Below, in pieces: positions 24,650 to 33,205 of a stretch of DNA of 64,000 bases. The notes below the pieces were generated by a model that did no database searches, was not told where the DNA came from, and worked only from the letters and a program-made list of their open reading frames with translations. The stretch comes from Peribacillus sp. FSL E2-0218 (lineage in GTDB: Bacteria; Bacillota; Bacilli; Bacillales; DSM-1321), in NCBI RefSeq assembly GCF_037992945.1, contig NZ_CP150304.1, positions 1,429,501 through 1,493,500 on the forward strand. Reading direction: 5' to 3'. Within the stretch, counting starts at the first letter, position 1; every line of letters begins with the position of its first letter. The translations under genes and the position numbers were made by a program.

Positions 24650-25555
24650 ATGGAAATGAAAGTGGAGACAGGAAAGAACATACAAGTGCAGGATGTGAGC
24701 CCCTCAGGCATGAAAATCATCTGGCAGGAGATTAAAAGGGATAAGCTTGCGATGGGCTCATTGATTATATTGGCAGCTATATTGATTTTTGTTTACGGCG
24801 CGGCTTTATTCATGGATGCGAAAGAAATCGCCAAGGTCGATTTCCTCTCCATTTATTTGGAGCCATCTTCCGATTATTGGCTCGGAACCGATTATGGCGG
24901 ACGTGATGTATTCGGACAGCTTATCGTAGGTACGAGAAATTCATTTACGATCAGCTTGTTCATTACTTTATTCACGGCGATCATCGGGTTGTCATTTGGA
25001 TTGCTTGCGGGTTACTTCGGCGGAGCCACCGATAATGTGATCATGCGTGTCATCGATTTCGTGATTGCCCTGCCGCAGCTGATGTTCATCATTGTGGTGG
25101 TGACGATCGTTCCGGTATTCAATGTGTATGTTTTCATCTTGATCATGACGATGTTTTTATGGACAGGAAAGGCGAGGCTGATCCGCTCCAAGGCATTGTC
25201 AGAGCGTGAGCTGGACTATATCCATGCCTCACAGACACTGGGAACGCCGCATTGGAAGATCATCCTTTTTCAGCTTCTGCCCAATGTAAGCTCACTGATC
25301 ATCGTCAATTTCATTTTGAACCTGGCAGGCAACATTGGCCTGGAATCCAGTTTGACTTTCTTGGGGTTCGGCCTTCCGGAGAGCACCCCGAGTCTTGGAA
25401 CGCTCATCAGTTACGCGCGAAATCCAGATGTTCTGGAAAATAAGTGGTGGATTTGGGTACCCGCATCAATCATGATATTAGTGCTGATGCTGAGTATAAA
25501 TTTTGTTGGCCAAGCGTTAAAACGCGCCGCCGATGCAAGGCAAAGAAGAGGATAA
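24650..25555 (+). CDS. Oligopeptide ABC transporter permease (OppC/DppC type)
   Basis: 301 residues from ATG 24650 (RBS GGAGCGGGGTGAG); a GTG 9 nt upstream is also possible. N-terminal helix, external loop with YWLGTDYGGRDVFGQLIVGTRNSF, which is the classic OppC motif, five more helices and the EAA loop ASQTLGTPHWKIILFQLLPN. Partners with the OppB-type permease. Its stop lies 20 nt before the start codon of the binding-protein gene. Confidence 0.93.
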   Translation: MEMKVETGKNIQVQDVSPSGMKIIWQEIKRDKLAMGSLIILAAILIFVYGAALFMDAKEIAKVDFLSIYLEPSSDYWLGTDYGGRDVFGQLIVGTRNSFTISLFITLFTAIIGLSFGLLAGYFGGATDNVIMRVIDFVIALPQLMFIIVVVTIVPVFNVYVFILIMTMFLWTGKARLIRSKALSERELDYIHASQTLGTPHWKIILFQLLPNVSSLIIVNFILNLAGNIGLESSLTFLGFGLPESTPSLGTLISYARNPDVLENKWWIWVPASIMILVLMLSINFVGQALKRAADARQRRG

Positions 25556-25574
25556 AAAAAGGGGAGTGTTTGAT

Positions 25575-27341
25575 ATGAAGATCAAAGGCTATGTTAAAGT
25601 ACTTAGTGCATTGGCAATTTCATCTCTACTGCTTGCTGCTTGTTCGGATGATACCGAGAAATCGTCAACGCAAGAGAAAAAGGGGAAAGCGGTCCAACAG
25701 GTCGATGCTTCTAAATTCCCGACAAAGACGACTAATCAGGGAGAGCCGATCAAAGGCGGACACCTGACATACGGATTGGTATCTAATACACCGTTCGAAG
25801 GAATCCTGAATAAAGTTTTCTATCAAGGTGAACCAGATCACCAAATAATCACATTTTTGGATGATGAAGATTTATTGGATACAGATGAAAACTATGTATT
25901 CACGAATGATGGCGCCGCTTCCTATGAAATTTCTGACGATCATAAAACGGTTACGCTGACGATTAAAGATAATGTTAATTGGCAGGATGGCAAGCCTGTT
26001 ACAGGTGCCGATTTGGAATATGCCTATCTTGTAATCGGAAGCAAGGATTATAAAGGTGTGCGCTATGATGAACAAATGGCATTAATTGAAGGTATGGAAG
26101 AATATCATGCCGGAAAAGCGGATAGCATTTCAGGCATTAAAGTAGACGGCAAGAAAATCACCTTCACATTCAAGAAAGGAAATCCATCCGTAACGACAGG
26201 CTTATGGACATATCCGCTTCACAAAGAATACTTAAAAGATGTGCCGATTGCCGATTTGGAATCTTCGGATAAAATCCGGAAAAACCCAATCGGGTTCGGG
26301 CCATTCAAAGTGAAGAAAATCGTCCAAGGCGAAGCCGTGGAATTCGAAGCGAACAAGGATTATTATCGCGGGGCACCTAAATTGGACAGCGTCACTTTGA
26401 AAGTCGTGAATCCTTCCGTTGTCGTTAAATCACTTGAAAATGGTGATATCGATGTGGCGGAGGTCCTGGCTGAGCAATATGAACAAGCCAAGGAACTCGA
26501 TAATGTCGAATTATTGGGGAAAGTTGAATTGGCTTATTCTTATATCGGCTTCAATTTCGGTCAATATGATAAGGAAAAAGAAGAAAATGTCATGGATGAG
26601 AATCCAAAATTCAAAGACAAGCGCCTCCGTCAGGCGATGGCCTATGCAATCAATAACAAAGAAGTGGGCGAAAAGATGTTCAAGGGGCTCCGTTTCCCTG
26701 CCAACTCGGTCATTACACCTAACTTTAAATATAACAATAAAGATTTAAAAGCCTATGAATACAATCCAGAAAAAGCAAAAAAACTTTTGGATGAAGCAGG
26801 ATTCGTGGATACAAATAATGATGGCATTCGTGAAGATGCAGATGGGAAAGAATTCAAAATTAACTTTGCATCAATGAGCGGATCCGATGTTTCCGAGCCA
26901 TTAGCAAGATATTATATTCAACAATGGGAGCAAGTGGGCATAGACGTTGAATTGCTCGATGGAAGGCTTCATGAGTTCAATTCCTTCTATGATCTGTTGA
27001 AAAAAGATAATGACGATGTTGATATGTATCAAGCTGCATGGGGCGTCGCTTCCGATCCTGATCCATCCGGTCTTTGGTCAAGATCTGCAGAATTCAACTA
27101 TACTCGCTGGGTGAATGATAAAAATGACGAGCTTCTGGCGAAAGGAATTTCAGAGGAAGCCTTCGATGATCAATATCGGATCGATACGTACAATGAGTGG
27201 CAAAAACTGATTCATGATGAGGTTCCAGTCATTCCGACATTATTCCGTTACCAATTGACGGGAGTGAATGATCGTGTTACTGGTTACGACTTCCTAGCAG
27301 GACGCCAATATCAATGGCATAATGTAGGTGTTACTAAATAA
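25575..27341 (+). CDS. Oligopeptide-binding lipoprotein of the ABC transporter (SBP family 5)
   Basis: 588 residues from ATG 25575 (RBS AAAGGGGAGTG). Lipoprotein signal with lipobox LLLAAC, Cys23 being the lipidated residue. The mature part is a family 5 solute-binding protein: VNWQDGKPVTGADLEYAY, NPIGFGPFKVKK, LRQAMAYAINNKEVG and a C-terminal WQKLIHDEVPVIPTLFRYQL. Captures peptides outside the membrane for the two permeases. Placed last in the operon, before a strong terminator. Confidence 0.94.
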   Translation: MKIKGYVKVLSALAISSLLLAACSDDTEKSSTQEKKGKAVQQVDASKFPTKTTNQGEPIKGGHLTYGLVSNTPFEGILNKVFYQGEPDHQIITFLDDEDLLDTDENYVFTNDGAASYEISDDHKTVTLTIKDNVNWQDGKPVTGADLEYAYLVIGSKDYKGVRYDEQMALIEGMEEYHAGKADSISGIKVDGKKITFTFKKGNPSVTTGLWTYPLHKEYLKDVPIADLESSDKIRKNPIGFGPFKVKKIVQGEAVEFEANKDYYRGAPKLDSVTLKVVNPSVVVKSLENGDIDVAEVLAEQYEQAKELDNVELLGKVELAYSYIGFNFGQYDKEKEENVMDENPKFKDKRLRQAMAYAINNKEVGEKMFKGLRFPANSVITPNFKYNNKDLKAYEYNPEKAKKLLDEAGFVDTNNDGIREDADGKEFKINFASMSGSDVSEPLARYYIQQWEQVGIDVELLDGRLHEFNSFYDLLKKDNDDVDMYQAAWGVASDPDPSGLWSRSAEFNYTRWVNDKNDELLAKGISEEAFDDQYRIDTYNEWQKLIHDEVPVIPTLFRYQLTGVNDRVTGYDFLAGRQYQWHNVGVTK

Positions 27342-27357
27342 GATGATCGCTGATTCC

Positions 27358-27392
27358 AATCGGCCGCCTGAATGGGCGGCCGATTTTTTTTG
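27358..27392 (+). terminator. Terminator of the oligopeptide transporter operon
   Basis: AATCGGCCGCC pairs with GGGCGGCCGATT around TGAAT, followed by TTTTTTT. Confidence 0.93.
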
Positions 27393-27454
27393 TGTTTCAA
27401 GGAACTGCATTACGGTTATATAGATAATAGTAATTAATTGGAAGGGTGATTTTG

Positions 27455-27643
27455 ATGGAAGTGAGAAATCCTAATGAAACAAAGAGAGAGCTGGAAATAT
27501 TGTTTACTGAATCGGTTGGCCGATTATTGAAGCCGCTGGAAGAGGAAATCATTGCGGACATTGTTGCCTATCCAGATGAAAAGCGCATAGCCTTCTTGGA
27601 ATATATGAAGGAAATGTCCAACAAGCAAAGACAATTAAAATAG
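27455..27643 (+). CDS. Small hypothetical protein
   Basis: 62 residues from ATG 27455, RBS GGAAGGGTGAT. Charged and helical with no membrane segment; central text LLKPLEEEIIADIVAY. Not recognised. A GTG 9 nt upstream is an alternative start. It is followed by an imperfect tandem repeat and a second small gene, possibly one transcript. Confidence 0.55.
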   Translation: MEVRNPNETKRELEILFTESVGRLLKPLEEEIIADIVAYPDEKRIAFLEYMKEMSNKQRQLK

Positions 27644-27674
27644 TAAGGTGAACTTTTATAGTAAGGTGAACTTT
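27640..27674 (+). repeat. Tandem direct repeat of 17 nt, period 18
   Basis: ATAGTAAGGTGAACTTT occurs at 27640-27656 and again at 27658-27674. The first copy includes the TAG stop of the preceding small gene. Probably a slippage duplication. Confidence 0.8.
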
Positions 27675-27699
27675 CATCATCCATCGAGGAGGGTTCTTT

Positions 27700-27834
27700 A
27701 TGGGAAGTGAAGATAGAAGCAGATATAAAGTTTGGCGGGATAAGTGGAAAAGGCAAATGAATATGGAGAATATCGCTTTATACGGGATCACGACATTGGT
27801 GATGGCGATCATGCCCGTTGTTGCACATATTTAG
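27700..27834 (+). CDS. Very small membrane protein
   Basis: 44 residues: a basic N-terminal half (SRYKVWRDKWKRQ) and a hydrophobic C-terminal helix (IALYGITTLVMAIMPVVAHI) that fits a single membrane segment. RBS GAGGAGGG is strong, 9 nt before ATG 27700. Not recognised as a named family; the RBS, codon pattern and following weak terminator favour a real gene. Confidence 0.6.
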   Translation: MGSEDRSRYKVWRDKWKRQMNMENIALYGITTLVMAIMPVVAHI

Positions 27835-27845
27835 ATAAGCGATCG

Positions 27846-27872
27846 GAGGGCCGTCTAATGACGGTCCTTTGT
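27846..27872 (+). terminator. Weak terminator after the small genes
   Basis: AGGGCCGTC pairs with GACGGTCCT around TAAT, followed by TTTG. Confidence 0.55.
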
Positions 27873-27924
27873 ATGTTAAAAGCTGGCAGGAAAAGCTATA
27901 ATAAATAGGAAGGGAGAGATAATC

Positions 27925-28971
27925 ATGAGCATGATCAACGAAAAGGAAATCGTTTCTTACATAAAAGAGTTAGTGACGATACCAAGTCCGTCGGGATATA
28001 CGGAGGAGGCGATAAAGTACGCGGCCGAATTCATGGGGAACAGGAAGGTTCCATACGAGATCACCAATAAAGGGGCATTGCTTGCTTCAATAAAGGGGGA
28101 AGATGATGGCAAACATCGCTTGCTGACGGCTCATGTCGATACGCTGGGAGCGATGGTGAAGGAGATCAAGCCGAATGGCCGCCTTAAGTTGACGATGATA
28201 GGCGGTTTCCGCTGGAATTCAGTGGAGGGGGAATATTGTAAAATCCATACCGCTGATGGGAAAATCATCACCGGGACCATATTGATCAATCAAACCTCTG
28301 TGCATGTTTATAAAAATGCCGGGGACGCCAAGCGTGATGAAGAGACAATGGAAGTCCGGATAGATGCTGTCGTGAAAACGAAAGCGGAAACCGAGGCGAT
28401 AGGCATTTCCGTTGGCGACTTTGTCTCCTTCGAGCCAAGAGTGGAAGTCACGGATGGAGGATTTTTGAAATCAAGGCATTTGGATGATAAAGCAAGCGTC
28501 GGAATCCTACTTCATATCATTGATCTCATTTCTGCAGGGAAGATAAAATTGGCCTATACGACCCATTTCCTGATTTCCAACAACGAAGAAATCGGCTATG
28601 GCGGCAATTCCAATATCCCCGGGCAGACAGTCGAATATCTGGCGGTCGATATGGGAGCGATCGGTGATGGACAAGCGACGGATGAATTCAGCGTTTCGAT
28701 TTGCGCGAAAGATTCCTCGGGTCCGTATCATTATCGATTGCGTCAGCATCTTGTCGCCTTGGCCCAAGCCCATGCGATTGACTACCGTGTCGATATATAC
28801 CCCTATTACGGTTCGGATGCTTCCGCCGCCATCCGCGCAGGCCATGATGTCGTCCACGGTTTGATCGGGCCGGGAATCGATGCATCCCATGCCTTTGAAC
28901 GGACTCACCTTTCATCATTAAAACATACGGCCAATCTGATCCTGCATTATATCGAATCAGAGATGATGTAA
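27925..28971 (+). CDS. yhfE: M42-family metallopeptidase (YhfE)
   Basis: 348 residues. M42 aminopeptidases (glutamyl aminopeptidase, deblocking type) use two metals; the ligand motifs are in order: TAHVDTLGAM, SRHLDDKAS, SNNEEIGYGGNS with the catalytic Glu pair, VDMGAIG, and a C-terminal DASHAFERTH. Cytoplasmic, forms large oligomers. Length equals B. subtilis YhfE. RBS GAAGGGAGAGA before the start. Single gene with terminator. Confidence 0.92.
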   Translation: MSMINEKEIVSYIKELVTIPSPSGYTEEAIKYAAEFMGNRKVPYEITNKGALLASIKGEDDGKHRLLTAHVDTLGAMVKEIKPNGRLKLTMIGGFRWNSVEGEYCKIHTADGKIITGTILINQTSVHVYKNAGDAKRDEETMEVRIDAVVKTKAETEAIGISVGDFVSFEPRVEVTDGGFLKSRHLDDKASVGILLHIIDLISAGKIKLAYTTHFLISNNEEIGYGGNSNIPGQTVEYLAVDMGAIGDGQATDEFSVSICAKDSSGPYHYRLRQHLVALAQAHAIDYRVDIYPYYGSDASAAIRAGHDVVHGLIGPGIDASHAFERTHLSSLKHTANLILHYIESEMM

Positions 28972-28975
28972 ACAG

Positions 28976-29013
28976 TAAAAGCCCACACTTCTTTCAACTG
29001 AGTGTGGGCTTTT
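28976..29013 (+). terminator. Bidirectional terminator between yhfE and ydaG
   Basis: AAAAGCCCACACT and AGTGTGGGCTTTT pair perfectly over 13 bp; T-rich on both sides. Confidence 0.88.
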
Positions 29014-29050
29014 AAGTGGGCAAATAAAATGGGTATAGCCACGTCCGTTT

Positions 29051-29473
29051 CTATAATGATAATTCTTGTGGAGGCTCACCATTGTTATTCATCAATCGGA
29101 TGCTGTCAGGCTTGATTTGCAGAATGATATAGTTAGGGTCTTTGGGACCTTCGAACCAATGTTCAAACGACTCATGCCATAATTTATCCTTCAGGTCCTG
29201 TGAATCGTTCACTTTCGAGGTTCCGGATATTTCTAAATAAGAATCACCTAATCCTTCATTTTCATAGCCGATCAGGATATGGACATTAGGGTTTTTTTCG
29301 ATTTCATCAATTTTTTCCGTCTTGGCACTTGATGGTGTGTATAAAGTCAAATCGTCGTTAAAAAATGTCATGTAGCGTGAATGTGGTTTGTTATTTTCTA
29401 CAGATGATAAAACTCCAGTCTTAGAATCACTGAGGATATTCAATACTTTTTCTTTTAATTGGTTTTGGCTCAT
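29051..29473 (-). CDS. ydaG: General stress protein 26 family, pyridoxamine 5'-phosphate oxidase-like (YdaG)
   Basis: 140 residues, the length of B. subtilis YdaG. FMN-binding split-barrel fold: KTGVLSSVENNKPHSRYMTF, LTLYTPSSAKTEKIDEI and NPNVHILIGYE are characteristic. The physiological reaction is unknown; YdaG belongs to the sigma-B general stress regulon, and a sigma-B-like promoter lies upstream here. RBS AAAGGAGTGTG precedes ATG 29473. Confidence 0.88.
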   Translation of the reverse strand: MSQNQLKEKVLNILSDSKTGVLSSVENNKPHSRYMTFFNDDLTLYTPSSAKTEKIDEIEKNPNVHILIGYENEGLGDSYLEISGTSKVNDSQDLKDKLWHESFEHWFEGPKDPNYIILQIKPDSIRLMNNNGEPPQELSL

Positions 29474-29507
29474 CTTCGCACACTCCTTTTATTTTTTACT
29501 CTAATAC

Positions 29508-29534
29508 TTTTCCTCTTTTTTCATAAAGTTAAAC
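29508..29534 (-). promoter_or_regulatory. Sigma-B-type promoter of ydaG
   Basis: On the minus strand GTTTAA, a 15-nt spacer, GGAAAA. The -35 box is perfect; the -10 box deviates from GGGTAT/GGGAAA. Confidence 0.5.
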
Positions 29535-29560
29535 AAAATTCTGCAGTTTGCCAATTTAAT

Positions 29561-29590
29561 GAATGAATACTGGCTCAAGATGCCATACTA
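29561..29590 (+). promoter_or_regulatory. Consensus sigma-G (forespore) promoter in front of cphB-cphA
   Basis: GAATG (29561-29565), exactly 18 nt, then CATACTA (29584-29590). This fits the published sigma-G pattern gHATR-N18-CATnHTA at every position. The predicted start is about 45 nt before cphB. No better sigma-A promoter was seen in this gap. Confidence 0.65.
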
Positions 29591-29642
29591 GTCATTATGT
29601 GTTCTGACAGAGTAATTAATGAAGTAAGGGTGATTATAGGAA

Positions 29643-30458
29643 ATGAATTGTGGTGAATTGCTTATCATTGGCGGTGCCGAGGATAAGTGCCTTGAAGGTG
29701 AAGTGTTAAATAAATTTGTCGAGCTTGCTCTCCGTCGTTCCGATGGCGGGATTGGAATCCTGCCTACAGCGAGTGAAATTCCTGAAGAGATGAGCAAACA
29801 GTATATCAAGATTTTTAGAGCTTTAGGAGTTGACAGGGTTGAAGTGATCAAGCTGGATTCGCGGGAAGAGGCAGATGATCCCCTCATGTGCGAACAGCTG
29901 GAATCCCTTTCTGCGCTTTTCATAACGGGAGGCAACCAAAGCCGGCTATCCGAACGGATCGGTCAATCCAAATTCCACCAAGCACTATCCAAAGCATGGC
30001 ATCAAGGCATGGTGATAGCAGGGACAAGTGCCGGTGCTTCCATTATTGGCAAGCATATGATCGTGGCCGCCGACACGATGCTGAATGATGATAAGTTAAA
30101 GGTCGAGATTGGAATAGGTTTCGGGTTCCTGGATGGTTTGCTAATCGATCAGCATTTTTCCCAGCGCGGCCGGTTCGACCGTCTGTTAAGTGCAATAGCG
30201 GTAAACAAGGAATTGCTGGGCATTGGCATCGATGAAAATACAGCCATTTTAGTTAAAGACGGCCTTTTTGAAGTCTATGGGCAACATGAAGTACTGGTGC
30301 TTGATGGCAGCAAAAGTGATTATATTCACGTCACGACCTCCGATAATGGAAGTGAAGAGCTGACTCTCTCGGGATTCTGCCTTCATGCTCTTACAAGGGG
30401 CTATCGTTTTGACCTGGTGACCAGAAAATTGTTAATGAAAAAGGGGATCCAACCATGA
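29643..30458 (+). CDS. cphB: Cyanophycinase CphB
   Basis: 271 residues, S51 serine peptidase. Breaks cyanophycin, a poly-aspartate backbone with arginine side chains, into beta-Asp-Arg dipeptides. Visible marks: LLIIGGAEDK at the N-terminus, FITGGNQSRL near 93-102, the nucleophile elbow GTSAGAS with Ser129, and DQHFSQRGR with the catalytic His region. No signal peptide, so intracellular. RBS AAGGGTGAT precedes ATG 29643. Stop overlaps the start of cphA by 4 nt, so the two form a translationally coupled operon behind a sigma-G-like promoter. Confidence 0.95.
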   Translation: MNCGELLIIGGAEDKCLEGEVLNKFVELALRRSDGGIGILPTASEIPEEMSKQYIKIFRALGVDRVEVIKLDSREEADDPLMCEQLESLSALFITGGNQSRLSERIGQSKFHQALSKAWHQGMVIAGTSAGASIIGKHMIVAADTMLNDDKLKVEIGIGFGFLDGLLIDQHFSQRGRFDRLLSAIAVNKELLGIGIDENTAILVKDGLFEVYGQHEVLVLDGSKSDYIHVTTSDNGSEELTLSGFCLHALTRGYRFDLVTRKLLMKKGIQP

Positions 30459-33076
30459 TAATCAAGAGAGTCCGTTACTTAAAAGGACCCAATTATTTTG
30501 CATATACTCCGACGATCTGCATCGATTTGGATTTGGAGGAACTGGAAGAGAAACCTTCCGATACCATTCCAGGATTCAATGAAAACCTGTTGAAAACGCT
30601 CCCGAACCTAGGGAATCATACATGCTCCAAAGGGTATCGGGGAGGTTTTGCCGAGAGGCTGCGCCAAGGTACTTGGATGGGGCATGTTTTGGAGCATATG
30701 GCGATCGAGCTACAAAACCTGGCAGGAATCGATGTCATTCGCGGAAAAACGATCATGATGGAAAAAAAGGGACATTACCAGGTTACCTTTGACTATCAAG
30801 AGCCGGAATCCGGTCTCCAAGCCTTCTTGGCAGCAAAGGAAATCGTCGAAGCCATCCTTAATGATGAGAAAGAGATAAATGTCCAATTCCATGTAAAACA
30901 AATAGAAGATTTATATTATAAAAATAAATTGGGACCAAGTACAGAAGCGATTTTTAAGGCTGCATATGAAAAAAACATCCCTGTCGAACGTATTGGCGAT
31001 GATAGTTTGCTGCGTTTAGGAACAGGTTCAAGGCAGAAGTATGTCCAGGCGACCATTTCAAGCCAAACCTCGAATATCGCCGTCGAAAATGCCTGTGATA
31101 AATCTTTAACAAAATCGATCTTAAAAGGGTGCGGCCTTCCGGTTCCTGAAGGGGAAATAGCCCATTCAATCGAAGAGATATTCGAAACGGCGGACAGAAT
31201 CGGTTTTCCGCTCGTTATAAAACCGTATAACGGCAGGCAGGGACAGGGTGTCATCACCCATATCAAGAATAAGGATGAACTTTTCAATGTCATCAATTGC
31301 CTGGAAGCGTACGTGAAGAAATATATCGTCGAACGGCATATTGAAGGACATGATTACCGTATGCTAATCGTGAATGGGGAGCTTATAGCGACCAGTTTGA
31401 GGCTTCCTCCCTATGTGATTGGAAACGGAAATGAAACGATACGCAGATTGATAGAAAAGGAAAACCGCAATCCTTTGCGGGGCGATGGCCATGAAAAACC
31501 AATGTCTAAAATCCCGCTGACACATACCGTGACATGCTACTTGGAAAAAACGAATCGGACACTCAACTCGATCCCGAAGCAAGGGGAGCTGGTCCAAGTT
31601 GCCGGCAACGCAAATCTCTCGACTGGCGGCAAGGCTATCGATGTAACGGAGCAGGTCCATCCAACCATTAAGAAAATGGCGATTGCAGCTGCAAAAGCGA
31701 TTGGATTGGATATTGCCGGAATTGATTTTATTTGTGAGGATATTTCAATGCCGCTCAATGATTCACGGACGGCAATCATTGAAGTCAACGCTGCTCCCGG
31801 TATCCGGATGCACCATTATCCGAGTGAAGGGGAAAAACGGGAGGTAGGCAAAGCCATCATCGATTATTTATTCCCGTCCCGGGAAGATGCGGCGATACCG
31901 GTCATCGCAGTGACGGGAACGAATGGAAAAACGACAACGACCAGAATGATTCATTATTTCCTTTCGAATGATGACACCAAGGTTGGAATGACCAATTCAG
32001 ATGGGGTCTATATAGGTGAAGACATATTGGATCAAGGTGATTGCAGCGGACCGATCAGTGCAAGGATGGTGCTGTCCCATCCTGAAGTGAATGCAGCGGT
32101 TTTGGAAACGGCACGAGGAGGAATCTTGCGTGAAGGCCTGGCCTTCCGCCAATGTGATGTGGGTGTCATTACGAATGTGAGTGAAGATCATCTCGGCTGT
32201 GATGGTATGGATACGATGGAGGATCTTGTGAAATTAAAGCGTCTGATAGCCGAAGTCGTTCTGGATACGGGGTATTGTATCCTGAATGCCGATGATCCGA
32301 AGGTGGCCGCAATGGGGGCATATACAGATGGGGAAGTCATTTATACCTCGACGGACGCCAATCAGCTGTTAGTGAAGGAAGCGATTAAAATGGGTCAAAA
32401 GGTTTGGTTCGTAAATGAACAAGGGATGATCCTGCATTCATCAGCAGGTGTCACACAGCCGTTCATGGATTGTACCATGATCCCCATCACGATTTCGGGG
32501 ATGGCCCGTCATAATATCGCCAATTTGCTTCAGGCGCTGGCTGCAGCCCATACACAAGGCGTATCCATGGAAGAACTACGAAAGAAGGCAGTGACTTTTA
32601 TGCCTGATACCAACTTGTCAAAAGGACGTTTCAATTTAAAGAAATTGAATGAGCGGACCATCATCATCGACTATGCCCATAATGAGGCGGGGTTGAAGGC
32701 AATATTCGAAACGGTGGGTGCCTATAACAGAAATCGACTTATCACCGTTCTGGCAGGTCCGGGAGACCGTGTTGATGAGGAGCTCATCAGGCTTGCCAAG
32801 GTGGCGGCCGTCCATTCCGATTTATTCATCATTAAGGAAGATGACGATTTACGGGGAAGGAAGCCACGCGAAGTAGCCGGGCTGCTCCAGGAAGCTGCGG
32901 AAGAAGCAGGGCTGCATAAGAATCGGGCCAGGATCGTTTTGAATGAGTTGGATGCATTCATGAACGCTTGGGAAGCATCTCGACCAGGAGATCTGTTACT
33001 TTTCTTCTACACGGATTTCGAATATGTCGAGCAGTTTTTTCAAAAGGTTTCCAGCGACAGCTTATCAAAAAAATGA
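30455..33076 (+). CDS. cphA: Cyanophycin synthetase CphA
   Basis: 873 residues, the normal CphA1 length. Adds Asp and Arg to the growing polymer using ATP. Domain order: N-terminal CphA domain (about 1-160) with HVLEHMAIELQ; ATP-grasp domain (about 160-480) with GFPLVIKPYNGRQGQGV, STGGKAIDVTEQVHP and IEVNAAPGIRMHHYPSEG; Mur ligase-like domain (about 485-873) with the P-loop TGTNGKTTTTR near 489-499, and DYAHNEAGL. Both active sites look intact. Downstream of and overlapping cphB. The stop codon lies in a 14-bp inverted repeat that ends the opposing yidC2 transcript. Confidence 0.97.
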   Translation: MIIKRVRYLKGPNYFAYTPTICIDLDLEELEEKPSDTIPGFNENLLKTLPNLGNHTCSKGYRGGFAERLRQGTWMGHVLEHMAIELQNLAGIDVIRGKTIMMEKKGHYQVTFDYQEPESGLQAFLAAKEIVEAILNDEKEINVQFHVKQIEDLYYKNKLGPSTEAIFKAAYEKNIPVERIGDDSLLRLGTGSRQKYVQATISSQTSNIAVENACDKSLTKSILKGCGLPVPEGEIAHSIEEIFETADRIGFPLVIKPYNGRQGQGVITHIKNKDELFNVINCLEAYVKKYIVERHIEGHDYRMLIVNGELIATSLRLPPYVIGNGNETIRRLIEKENRNPLRGDGHEKPMSKIPLTHTVTCYLEKTNRTLNSIPKQGELVQVAGNANLSTGGKAIDVTEQVHPTIKKMAIAAAKAIGLDIAGIDFICEDISMPLNDSRTAIIEVNAAPGIRMHHYPSEGEKREVGKAIIDYLFPSREDAAIPVIAVTGTNGKTTTTRMIHYFLSNDDTKVGMTNSDGVYIGEDILDQGDCSGPISARMVLSHPEVNAAVLETARGGILREGLAFRQCDVGVITNVSEDHLGCDGMDTMEDLVKLKRLIAEVVLDTGYCILNADDPKVAAMGAYTDGEVIYTSTDANQLLVKEAIKMGQKVWFVNEQGMILHSSAGVTQPFMDCTMIPITISGMARHNIANLLQALAAAHTQGVSMEELRKKAVTFMPDTNLSKGRFNLKKLNERTIIIDYAHNEAGLKAIFETVGAYNRNRLITVLAGPGDRVDEELIRLAKVAAVHSDLFIIKEDDDLRGRKPREVAGLLQEAAEEAGLHKNRARIVLNELDAFMNAWEASRPGDLLLFFYTDFEYVEQFFQKVSSDSLSKK

Positions 33077-33116
33077 AAGAACGTGCATTTCGCCCTGCGA
33101 AGTGCACGTTCTTTCA
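33074..33116 (-). terminator. Strong terminator at the 3' ends of yidC2 and cphA
   Basis: TGAAAGAACGTGCA (33074-33087) pairs perfectly with TGCACGTTCTTTCA (33103-33116). On the minus strand a run of seven T follows, so it terminates yidC2; on the plus strand no T run follows. Confidence 0.85.
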
Positions 33117-33205
33117 TGTATGCTTGTTTATAGAGAACGTACCCCCTAAGCAGAGTTGTTTTAAAGCAACAAGCAACTGCCTTCGAGGGTACGTTTCATG
33201 ATGAA

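Noticed and set aside
33137..33197. AACGTACCC / GGGTACGTT inverted repeat between cphA and yidC2
   Set aside because: Long loop and no T run on either strand; the neighbouring 14-bp stem at 33074-33116 is the convincing terminator.
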